Below the pieces are notes generated by a model, which was not told where the DNA came from, ran no database searches, and saw only the letters and a list, made by a program, of their open reading frames with translations. This document shows, in pieces, positions 14,405 through 23,182 of a DNA stretch of 35,819 nt. This DNA is from Patescibacteria group bacterium (GTDB lineage: Bacteria; Patescibacteriota; Minisyncoccia; UBA6257; 02-FULL-45-10c). Within the stretch, counting starts at the first letter, position 1, and each line of letters starts with the position of its first letter. The stretch lies in NCBI GenBank assembly GCA_018969615.1, contig JAGWYA010000008.1:1-35819 (forward strand), in the 5' to 3' direction. Position numbers and translations under genes: made by a program.

Positions 14405-15385
14405 ATGAAGAACATTATTATTAGCGGTTTGTCGGCGGCTTTGATCGCCACGGGATTGCCGGTCGTGTTCGCTCAGACGACTACGGCGGTTCCGGTCGTC
14501 GCTCTTCCGGCACCGGTAGCGGCGCAGGGTCAGGATGCGGCGCAGCAACGGGAAGCATTGAGACAGCAGATCCAGGCGCAGATCGACGCATTGCGCGCGC
14601 AGACCCGGGAGCAGGACCAGGCTGCAGCGACTGCGACTCAGGCTGAAGTCAGGGGATTGCGGGAGCAGGCGCAGGCAGCAGCAACGGCAACGCGTGCTGA
14701 GATGCAGAATGTGAACGAACAGATGCGGCAGACGATGCAAGCAGAAGCGACCGCAACGCCGGAACTGCGGGCCGCATCGCGTTTACAATATCAGCAGGAA
14801 CGTTCGGCGATCCTTGATCAGATGAAGCAGGAGCATGAGACGTTCCTTCAGAACGTTCAGGCGGCTCGTCAGACATTGCAGCAGAAGCGCGCGTCGGAAC
14901 AGGCCGATCTGAAGGCTCGCCTTGCGAACATTAAGGATCAGGCGAAAGCGGCGACGGTTCAGCAGCTGGATCAGCGGTTTACCGATATCAACCAGAACAT
15001 CACTTCTCAGTGGGTGAATACGCTCGCCATTTTGAGCGATATCGTGACGAAGATCAGTTCTCGCGCGGATACATTAGAATCGAATGGCGCTGATGTGAGC
15101 GCCGTGCGCACGGCAGTGACCGCTGCGCAGACAGCGATCGATGCGGCGCGCACGGGAGTGACCGCGCAGACCGCAAAAACCTATCCGATGAATGTCACGA
15201 CCGATACAACTTTGAAATCGGTGGTCTCTCAGGTGCGTGATACGCTGAATACCGATCTGAAAGCGACTCGTGATTTATTGCAGGCAGCGCACAATATGGT
15301 AGCTGCAGCAGCGCAGGCGCTGAACGCGGTTCCGGGCGCATCCCAGCCTGAAGCAACGACGACCCCGGCGACGACAACGCAATAA
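14405..15385 (+). CDS. Secreted coiled-coil protein rich in Gln and Ala
   Basis: 326 aa, no enzyme family recognised. A signal peptide (MKNIIISGLSAALIATGLPVVFAQ, given here only as residues 1-24) ends in the typical A-x-A-like VFAQ. Residues about 40-190 form long heptad-like helices rich in Gln, Ala, Glu and Arg (REALRQQIQAQIDALRAQ), predicted coiled coil. A less charged helical region and a Thr/Pro tail (EATTTPATTTQ) follow. It is probably a structural or surface-associated helical protein. The coding DNA is repetitive in places (GCAGC and ACNGC runs). It has its own promoter and is followed by a small membrane protein 25 nt later. Confidence 0.8.
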   Translation: MKNIIISGLSAALIATGLPVVFAQTTTAVPVVALPAPVAAQGQDAAQQREALRQQIQAQIDALRAQTREQDQAAATATQAEVRGLREQAQAAATATRAEMQNVNEQMRQTMQAEATATPELRAASRLQYQQERSAILDQMKQEHETFLQNVQAARQTLQQKRASEQADLKARLANIKDQAKAATVQQLDQRFTDINQNITSQWVNTLAILSDIVTKISSRADTLESNGADVSAVRTAVTAAQTAIDAARTGVTAQTAKTYPMNVTTDTTLKSVVSQVRDTLNTDLKATRDLLQAAHNMVAAAAQALNAVPGASQPEATTTPATTTQ

Positions 15386-15410
15386 ACCATCTCATTAAAC
15401 TCTCAATTCT

Positions 15411-15662
15411 ATGACAAATATCTCGAAAAAAGCATGGGTATGGATCGTGGTGGTCGTTGCGGTGCTTGCGGTAGTGGCCTGGTTCTGGTGGGCGCATATG
15501 GCGGTCGCCCCGTCGCCGTCGGACGTTCTTTCGACGACAACGGTCGCGGCAATGAGCGGAACCGACACGACGAACTCCATTTCGCAGGAACTGCAGAACG
15601 TGAACATCCCGGATCCTTCCCAGGATCTCCAGAGCACGAACGCAGCAGTGAACTCGCTCTAA
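15411..15662 (+). CDS. Small single-pass membrane protein (83 aa)
   Basis: Not recognised. A basic start MTNISKKAW leads into one hydrophobic helix (about residues 9-28, VWIVVVVAVLAVVAWFWW), followed by a Thr/Ser/Asp-rich extracellular tail without clear structure. Positive residues before the helix predict the N-terminus inside and the tail outside. It sits 25 nt after the coiled-coil gene with no promoter between, so the two form an operon closed by the terminator at 15677. Confidence 0.75.
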   Translation: MTNISKKAWVWIVVVVAVLAVVAWFWWAHMAVAPSPSDVLSTTTVAAMSGTDTTNSISQELQNVNIPDPSQDLQSTNAAVNSL

Positions 15663-15676
15663 GACGTTCGATAAAG

Positions 15677-15704
15677 ATCCGCCCTGAAATAGGGCGGATT
15701 TTTA
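15677..15704 (+). terminator. Terminator fused to the next promoter
   Basis: ATCCGCCCT-GAAAT-AGGGCGGAT followed by TTTTA. The -35 TTGACA of the next unit starts immediately at 15705. Confidence 0.9.
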
Positions 15705-15733
15705 TTGACAGCATCGGAGACAGGTTCTATGCT
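15705..15733 (+). promoter_or_regulatory. Promoter of small membrane protein 1
   Basis: TTGACA (15705-15710), a 17-bp spacer and TATGCT (15728-15733). Confidence 0.85.
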
Positions 15734-15769
15734 GACGATAGATCTTTTTTCAAAAAAGAGGAATGAAAA

Positions 15770-16003
15770 ATGCTGGGACTGATCGTGTCGGTCGTCATCG
15801 CTTGGATTGTTTTGGGTATTATTGATCGCATCGCACATCATCTCGGACTCTCTCTTAATTCATGGACGATGAGCTTCGCCCGGACGGTGGGTGTTCTCCT
15901 GGTGTTTTCCATGATACAGCCCTTCAGTTCTCGCGGGGAAATACTCTTTTACCTTGTGTTGTTCATGGTCTTTGATCACATGTTTTGCCGCCGCTCTCCT
16001 TAA
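15770..16003 (+). CDS. Small membrane protein, paralog 1 of 3 (77 aa)
   Basis: Two or three hydrophobic helices (about residues 4-22, 35-50 and 56-70). Not recognised. It aligns without gaps to the neighbour at 16102: LGLSLNSWTMSFARTVGVLL against FGLSPKSWSVGFLRSAVLLA, and both end in a FDH/IDH-x-x-x-R motif. Start supported by AGAGGA about eight bases upstream. It is a complete transcription unit with its own promoter and terminator. Confidence 0.78.
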   Translation: MLGLIVSVVIAWIVLGIIDRIAHHLGLSLNSWTMSFARTVGVLLVFSMIQPFSSRGEILFYLVLFMVFDHMFCRRSP

Positions 16004-16012
16004 TAAAGATCG

Positions 16013-16035
16013 ATCCGCCTTCGGGCGGATTTTTA
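16013..16035 (+). terminator. Terminator fused to the next promoter
   Basis: ATCCGCC facing GGCGGAT with a TTCG-type loop, followed by TTTTA, then TTGACA at 16036. Confidence 0.88.
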
Positions 16036-16065
16036 TTGACAGTGCCGGCGCCTGACCCCTATGCT
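16036..16065 (+). promoter_or_regulatory. Promoter of small membrane protein 2
   Basis: TTGACA (16036-16041), an 18-bp spacer and TATGCT (16060-16065), the same boxes as the promoter at 15705. Confidence 0.85.
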
Positions 16066-16101
16066 AACAGTAGATCGTTTTGATAGAGCGAGGCACAAAA
16101 G

Positions 16102-16335
16102 ATGACCGCGTTCATGCTGGAGATAGCCGCAGCCGCCGTACTTTACGAAGTCATACATATACTTGCGCTTCGTTTCGGCCTTTCTCCTAAGTCTTGGAGT
16201 GTGGGCTTTCTGCGCTCGGCGGTCCTTCTTGCCGCGATCTCGTTGATCAAACCTTTTCCCTCCCGGGCTGCGCTCCTGCTTTTTGGGGGCATCCTTGTTG
16301 TCATTGATCATCTGACTTACCGTTTTTTCATGTAA
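16102..16335 (+). CDS. Small membrane protein, paralog 2 of 3 (77 aa)
   Basis: Exactly the length of paralog 1 and clearly homologous: SWSVGFLRS, then a hydrophobic helix, then PFPSRAALLL matching PFSSRGEILF, then VVIDHLTYRFF matching VFDHMFCRR. Three hydrophobic segments are predicted. Function unknown. GAGCGAGG upstream is a weak ribosome binding site. The repeated promoter-gene-terminator cassette suggests tandem duplication of a whole transcription unit. Confidence 0.78.
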   Translation: MTAFMLEIAAAAVLYEVIHILALRFGLSPKSWSVGFLRSAVLLAAISLIKPFPSRAALLLFGGILVVIDHLTYRFFM

Positions 16336-16342
16336 CTGTTTT

Positions 16343-16367
16343 GATCCGCCTCCGGGCGGATCTTTTA
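16343..16367 (+). terminator. Terminator fused to the next promoter
   Basis: GATCCGCC facing GGCGGATC followed by TTTTA, then TTGACT at 16368. Confidence 0.88.
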
Positions 16368-16396
16368 TTGACTTTAGGTCGCTGGCTTCGTAGGCT
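16368..16396 (+). promoter_or_regulatory. Promoter of small membrane protein 3
   Basis: TTGACT (16368-16373), a 17-bp spacer and TAGGCT (16391-16396). Because it lies inside the longest open frame of the downstream gene, translation must start at 16431. Confidence 0.8.
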
Positions 16397-16430
16397 AAAA
16401 GTGATCTTTGAAATGGTACGGAGGCGAAAG

Positions 16431-16805
16431 ATGGAGACCGCTCCGGACAAAATGAAGCTCGCCACAAAGATGAAAGTCTACCGGGTCATTGCCTGGATGA
16501 TCAACTGCGCTTTCTTTTCGGGGATCCTTGCGTTCCTGTATATGGTTCGCAAAGACCTCGGCATTGATCCTTTTCGTTTGGCGATCGGCATGGTCGCTTC
16601 GTACATCGGGATCTACCTGTTCGAGCAGATCGCGTTCATGCTCAAATTCCCCCGGAAATCTTTGCCGGCAAGCGTGATCCGGGTGAGCATGTTCCTGGCC
16701 GGTGTTTTCTACGGCTGGCACATTCCCGATCCGAGCGCCGGCGCGATGATCATTGTGGTAGCTCTGGTTGTCTTCGATCTTTTTCATCGCAGTCATTTTA
16801 CGTGA
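16431..16805 (+). CDS. Small membrane protein, paralog 3 of 3, with N-terminal extension (124 aa)
   Basis: The ATG at 16431 is chosen because GGAGGCG lies seven bases upstream and the promoter at 16368-16396 excludes earlier starts. A cytoplasmic charged start (METAPDKMKLATKMK) precedes three or four hydrophobic helices. The last 60 residues match the other two paralogs in pattern: EQIAFMLKFPRKSLPASVIRVSMFL against DRIAHHLGLSLNSWTMSFARTVGVL, ending VVFDLFHR against MVFDHMFCR. It is longer than its paralogs by an N-terminal segment with one extra helix. No function is assigned. Confidence 0.78.
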   Translation: METAPDKMKLATKMKVYRVIAWMINCAFFSGILAFLYMVRKDLGIDPFRLAIGMVASYIGIYLFEQIAFMLKFPRKSLPASVIRVSMFLAGVFYGWHIPDPSAGAMIIVVALVVFDLFHRSHFT

Positions 16806-16810
16806 GCTTT

Positions 16811-16838
16811 GCCCTCGACCGTTGTCGGGGGCATTTTT
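16811..16838 (+). terminator. Intrinsic terminator
   Basis: GCCCTCGAC facing GTCGGGGGC (one wobble pair) followed by ATTTTTAT. Confidence 0.82.
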
Positions 16839-16848
16839 ATATCTTGCG

Positions 16849-16891
16849 GTGAGCTTGCCGAACTAGTTTATAGTGAGCCAGCCGAACTATT
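16849..16891. repeat. Tandem direct repeat upstream of CIRCE
   Basis: GTGAGCTTGCCGAACTAGTT (16849-16868) is followed 24 bases later by GTGAGCCAGCCGAACTATT (16873-16891), 16 of 19 aligned bases identical apart from one gap. The second copy runs into the first arm of CIRCE. It might be a binding site for a second regulator or a recent duplication. Confidence 0.55.
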
Positions 16892-16916
16892 AGCACTCTC
16901 ATTGACAGAGTGCTAA
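16890..16916 (+). promoter_or_regulatory. CIRCE operator (HrcA binding site)
   Basis: Perfect TTAGCACTC-N9-GAGTGCTAA. HrcA, not encoded here, represses heat-shock genes by binding this element. The N9 spacer contains the -35 box of the clpB promoter, so binding would directly block RNA polymerase. Confidence 0.97.
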
Positions 16917-16931
16917 TTCGTACGATATGCT
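16902..16931 (+). promoter_or_regulatory. clpB promoter
   Basis: TTGACA (16902-16907) in the CIRCE loop, an 18-bp spacer and TATGCT (16926-16931). The predicted start near 16938 leaves a leader of about 150 nt. Confidence 0.85.
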
Positions 16932-16945
16932 AAAATAAAACTATG

Positions 16946-17088
16946 CCGGGTAGTAGATCTGCGGTTAGAATTTAACTTTATTCGCGTTGATCGACCTGAC
17001 ATTATATATAAATAACCAGCGGGCGATATCTTAATAATAAAATTCAAACTAAATTCTGCGAATAAGCACCGCAGATTCACAACCCGGT
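16946..17088 (+). promoter_or_regulatory. Structured clpB 5' UTR with alternative helices
   Basis: Helices: CCGGGT/ACCCGG (16946-16951/17082-17087), whose right arm ends one base before the ATG; ATCTGCGGT/ACCGCAGAT (16957-16965/17068-17076); then either AGAATTT/AAATTCT (16967-16973/17051-17057) or TTATTCGC/GCGAATAA (16978-16985/17058-17065). The last two are in crossing order, so they exclude each other unless a pseudoknot forms. There is no Shine-Dalgarno. It could act as an RNA thermometer or other switch (inference). Confidence 0.6.
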
Positions 17089-19746
<2,658 letters not shown>

Positions 19747-20440
19747 AGCGGTCGTTTTCGGAGCCGCCGTGGCCATCCTGGGCCAGGGCGGCTTTTCGCT
19801 CCTCAGCGGATCGGTGTTCGTCCTGGTCGCATCGGTACTCTACCTTCGTCCCTTGTTCGAGAACTATCCGACCAAATATGCGTTCGCGATCTTGCTGCCG
19901 CTGGCGATCATCGCGATCGATACCGTGCAAGGGACGTTGTTGTTCCTACCGATGGCACTCGCGCTTGCCGTTCTTTTTTACTGGATCCTCGGCATCAAGG
20001 ATTTCATTTTCGTGAAGCGGAGCCGCATCTATTATGCGATCGCGCTTTCGATGCTCTATCTTATTTTCATTTTGTTCTTCGCTTCCGACCGGTCACAGCT
20101 GTTCTTTTTCAAATACTTTGCGGTGTTCGGCGCTTCGGCGCTGCTGTTCCGCGAATGGCTCCGGCTGATCGCCCTGTTCCATTTCCCGCAGCGCGAGCGG
20201 GTTGCGGCGCTTGTCGGTGCGTTCCTGATCGCGCAGATCTTGTGGGCGGTCGCGCTGCTGCCGATCGGTTTTCTGAACTCGGCGAACCTGATGCTGCTCT
20301 GCACGTTCGCGCTCGCGGAGCTTTTGGTGAATTATTTTAAAGACTCTCTTTCGCGGGATTTTTTGCGGCGCCTTGCGCTGGTGTTCGCGTTCCTCTTTTT
20401 GCTCATCTATTGGACCTCAAGCTGGACGCTGCATTAACTC

Positions 20441-20470
20441 TTGATTTCCCGATGATCCCTGGGATAAGCT
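20441..20470 (+). promoter_or_regulatory. Probable promoter
   Basis: TTGATT (20441-20446), an 18-bp spacer and TAAGCT (20465-20470), upstream of the gene at 20502, which has GAGGTGAC as ribosome binding site. Confidence 0.55.
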
Positions 20471-20501
20471 GAAATCAGATCCTTCAAGTATGAGGTGACG
20501 C

Positions 20502-21002
20502 ATGAAGATGAAGCCTACGTGGCAATTCTTCGTAATCCTTGCGGTCGCATTCTGTTTCGGCGGCATGCGCGGAGCGTTGATTGCATTCGGCATTATGATG
20601 GCGATCGTGGCGCTTTCGCTCGGCATCTATCTCCTCACCTTCGAAGACCGCGCAGCTTTCGTGCAGGGCGGAGTAGTTCGTTCTGACGGGATTGTGATCC
20701 GTTTGCTCTGCAAGCTTGGGATGCATACGCACGGCGAAGTGACCGAGGCAAAGCCGCTGACTAAAGCGGCGAAAAAGGTCCTTCACGTTGATGAGGAGGA
20801 CGTTCTCGTTTCCCCGTATCCGGTGGTGCGGCGGAAGTATGAATCCGTTTTTGCGCAGCGCGCAGGCATGGCGCACTGCGTGTGCTGTAAGAAGGAGCTG
20901 CTTCTCAACAGCTTTCTCTATTGCGACCGGGACGGCAGGCCCCGATGGCGCTTGGACGAATTCAATACGTACAAAGAGGTTCTCGCCCTGAACCGTTCAT
21001 AA
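20502..21002 (+). CDS. Membrane-anchored protein with Cys cluster (166 aa)
   Basis: Not recognised. Two hydrophobic helices (about residues 8-25 and 28-46) anchor a cytoplasmic domain of about 115 residues. That domain contains a Cys cluster HCVCCKKELLLNSFLYCDRDG (about 126-146), a C-x2-C ... C layout with His that could bind zinc, and a charged region VLHVDEEDVLVSPYP before it. GAGGTGAC stands seven bases before the ATG. Single-gene unit with its own promoter and terminator. Confidence 0.7.
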   Translation: MKMKPTWQFFVILAVAFCFGGMRGALIAFGIMMAIVALSLGIYLLTFEDRAAFVQGGVVRSDGIVIRLLCKLGMHTHGEVTEAKPLTKAAKKVLHVDEEDVLVSPYPVVRRKYESVFAQRAGMAHCVCCKKELLLNSFLYCDRDGRPRWRLDEFNTYKEVLALNRS

Positions 21003-21006
21003 AATA

Positions 21007-21033
21007 CCCCCCGACCTAGGTCGGGGGCTTTTA
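21007..21033 (+). terminator. Intrinsic terminator
   Basis: CCCCCGACC-TA-GGTCGGGGG followed by CTTTTATTT, a few bases after the stop at 21002. Confidence 0.9.
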
Positions 21034-21162
21034 TTTCGTATAAATATCAGATAGGTTTTAATATACTACCGCTAGCAGTAGGCAATTCAATAAAGAGCTA
21101 TAATAAAACAGATAGGCTTTACCTTATTCATAGATGCGCACAAGATAGCTTAATTATTTTTT

Positions 21163-21813
21163 ATGGTAAGCAAAAAGAGCATTAGCGATTTAGAAGATAA
21201 AGCATGGTATAGATTTATCAAGCTTGTTTTTGTTTTTGCGTTGGTATTTATTTTAGGAGCCTTCAACATCATTGTTTTTTCGAGCGGCATTAAGCATGTA
21301 GATCTTTCTAAAACTGTTATTAGATGCAATATCGGGAATAAAGACATTTTTACCGCTGAAAGCGGAAGCTTGAGTTTAGAGGACCAAGATTTTCCCCAAG
21401 ATGAATTTGATTACAGAATTTTTTTTGATGGATCCCATGATTTAGAAGTGGGGCGCATCCTTTACATATGTCTTCCTAAAAATACATTTACTGATATTTA
21501 TGATGCTCAAAAATATGAAGAATTGGAGAACGCAGATGGGATTTTGGGGCAGAAAAACACCCCTATCTCATCTGATGCTATGTCATCATTTATCAATGAT
21601 TATGGCGATTATCGGCAGCAAGTTAGCGGTTTATTTGGCGATATAAAGACTAAATATTTAGATTTTAGTTTTAATATGTTTGATATAAAGCCAGTTTTTG
21701 ACTATAGTGGCGCCCCGCTCTTTTTTTCTGGAAATTTTATAATTTTAATATTTTTTGAGATCATACGAAGAAGTTTTTATTATGTAGTATTGGGAAGTAT
21801 TCTGCCCAAATAA
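21163..21813 (+). CDS. Unknown AT-rich membrane protein (216 aa)
   Basis: Not recognised. One N-terminal hydrophobic helix (about residues 18-42, LVFVFALVFILGAFNIIVF) and one near the C-terminus (about 185-200) enclose a soluble, acidic central domain. This is the only gene here with strongly AT-rich codons (AAA, ATT, TTT, GAT), unlike every neighbour, which suggests recent arrival or a fast-evolving lineage-specific gene. No Shine-Dalgarno precedes the ATG. The preceding 130 nt contain no clear promoter. Confidence 0.65.
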   Translation: MVSKKSISDLEDKAWYRFIKLVFVFALVFILGAFNIIVFSSGIKHVDLSKTVIRCNIGNKDIFTAESGSLSLEDQDFPQDEFDYRIFFDGSHDLEVGRILYICLPKNTFTDIYDAQKYEELENADGILGQKNTPISSDAMSSFINDYGDYRQQVSGLFGDIKTKYLDFSFNMFDIKPVFDYSGAPLFFSGNFIILIFFEIIRRSFYYVVLGSILPK

Positions 21814-21936
21814 AAATATTTTGTAATAAGCAAAAAATTTCTCAGGTATTCATAGGAATGATTTGCGTCCAGATACTGTAGTATTTTGTTCAAGGCGATG
21901 GATTTGTTCTATTACTGCGTTTCATTACCAAAGCGA

Positions 21937-22041
21937 GGAGATATGGAGGGGTGAGGGAAATTCCGGAGCGCGGCGGCGCGAGGTGTAGAGCCATTCGCCA
22001 GCAGGAGAATGAGCTCGGTTCCCGAACCCCCTCCATATCTC
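21937..22041. repeat. 105-nt palindromic element upstream of 23S
   Basis: GGAGATATGGAGGGG (21937-21951) pairs fully with the right arm ending at 22041. Inside, GGGAA faces TTCCC and CCGGAGC faces GCTCGG with a one-base bulge, leaving a GC-rich apical part with GCGCGGCGGCGCGAGG. It could be a structured RNA or a mobile palindrome. A similar arm-plus-GC-rich-core design recurs at 26074-26185. It lacks the SRP apical loop motif and does not fold as a tRNA. Confidence 0.6.
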
Positions 22042-22051
22042 CGAGCGCCCC

Positions 22052-22079
22052 TTGACTTTATTTTGCGGTTGCGTATACT
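22052..22079 (+). promoter_or_regulatory. Sigma70-type promoter upstream of 23S
   Basis: TTGACT (22052-22057), a 16-bp spacer and TATACT (22074-22079). Transcription would begin near 22086 and meet a strong terminator about 100 nt later. Confidence 0.75.
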
Positions 22080-22085
22080 AATGGG

Positions 22086-22191
22086 TACAACGAATGGTTA
22101 CTCTCTTACATACCCAAATCGACACGGCGTAGCGCGGAAGTCCTTTTGCAATTATAGAGGACCGTCCCGATCTCGTCGGGACGGTTTTTTT
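22086..22191 (+). ncRNA. Predicted short transcript of about 105 nt
   Basis: It lies between the promoter at 22052-22079 and the terminator at 22161-22191. Local helices include GTCCT/AGGAC before the terminator stem. An open frame reads through the whole terminator, so coding is unlikely. It may be a small RNA, or a leader whose terminator is overcome by rRNA antitermination on the way to 23S. Confidence 0.45.
22161..22191 (+). terminator. Strong terminator-like hairpin before 23S
   Basis: ACCGTCCCGA-TCTCG-TCGGGACGGT is a perfect 10-bp stem followed by seven T's. Confidence 0.85.
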
Positions 22192-22193
22192 GT

Positions 22194-22489
22194 AAGATGA
22201 AGTGGATTGGTTGGCCGCGAATGCGTTCATCAATAATGAATGTATCCGCGGCCGACGAACCGCAACGACTGAAACTCCCGAATCTTAATAAATCCATATT
22301 GAAGTGTTCTCCAAATAAGATGGCAACGTCTTGTGCGGATGGAACACATAAACAACATGTTCAGTGATCACGTCTGATCACAGGTAATGCATTTTCCGAC
22401 ATGTTGTAGATTTTAGAGGGGTCTAAAATCGTGATCATCGATCAGTGATGATCATCATGAATACTGATTTAAGAGGTCAGACGTCTTGT
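22194..22489 (+). other. Hairpin-rich leader of 23S rRNA
   Basis: No gene. Perfect hairpins: GGCCGCG/CGCGGCC (22213-22253, with an inner TTCAT/ATGAA), GTGATCA/TGATCAC near 22365-22382, ACAACATGT/ACATGTTGT enclosing it, and GATTTTAGA-GGGG-TCTAAAATC near 22410-22431. Probably rRNA leader and processing signals. No 16S rRNA or tRNA lies here, and no clear second promoter is seen. Confidence 0.5.
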
Positions 22490-22590
22490 AATGGGACGTA
22501 AAACTAAGGGCGTACGGTGGATGCCTTGGCATCAAATGGCGATGAAGGACGCGGCGTAGCTGCGATAAGCTTCGGGGAGGTGTTAGCAAC

Positions 22591-22623
<33 letters not shown>

Positions 22624-22862
22624 CATTGCGTAAACCGCAATGACTCTTCCAAAAGAAGAGGGCGTATCCGCTGAAGTGAAACATCTCAGTAAGCGGAAGA
22701 ATATAAATCAACAGAGATTCCCTCAGTAGCGGCGAGCGAAAAGGGAAAAGCCCAAACTTTAAGTGTGCGTGTAGGAAACTGGATATCAGAAGCCGATTTA
22801 TCGGCTGCTAGTTCAGAGCTTCTTGTGCGTTACGTTTGAAGGGTAGTAAGATAGAAACATTT

Positions 22863-22934
22863 TAACTCTAAAATCAGGGCGGATCGGATGTCGCAAGACC
22901 TCCGCGTCTTATAGAAGTTCTGATTTTATAGTTA
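22863..22934 (+). other. 23S rRNA expansion helix (domain I)
   Basis: TAACTCTAAAATCAG (22863-22877) pairs with CTGATTTTATAGTTA (22920-22934) with one mismatch. GCGGATCGGATGTC-GCAA-GACCTCCGC lies inside. The segment between the conserved AGTGTGCGTGT and GATAGTGAAC blocks is roughly twice as long as in E. coli. Confidence 0.6.
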
Positions 22935-23147
22935 AGGGGAAGTGACAAAATTGTCGGTTAACTGAATCCGCTGGAAAGCGGAACCAAAGGGAGTGATAGT
23001 CTCGTAAGTGAAAACCGGCAATCTTCCTGTTTCTAGTGGTATAAAATCCACAGACGTTTTTAATGAATGTCTATCTTGAGTACTCCGCGGCCAATATACC
23101 GTGGAGGAAGCAACGAGCACTATTCTCGTGAGGCTAAATACATTTGA

Positions 23148-23182
<35 letters not shown>

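Noticed and set aside
21937-22041. SRP RNA, tRNA-Ser or tRNA-Sec in the palindrome upstream of 23S
   Set aside because: The length fits SRP RNA but the CCGGAAGG-type apical loop is absent. The 15-bp arms and lack of D and anticodon arms rule out a tRNA.
22009-22200. 63-codon frame across the element upstream of 23S
   Set aside because: It starts inside the palindrome, crosses a promoter and reads through a strong terminator stem and its T-tract, so coding is implausible.
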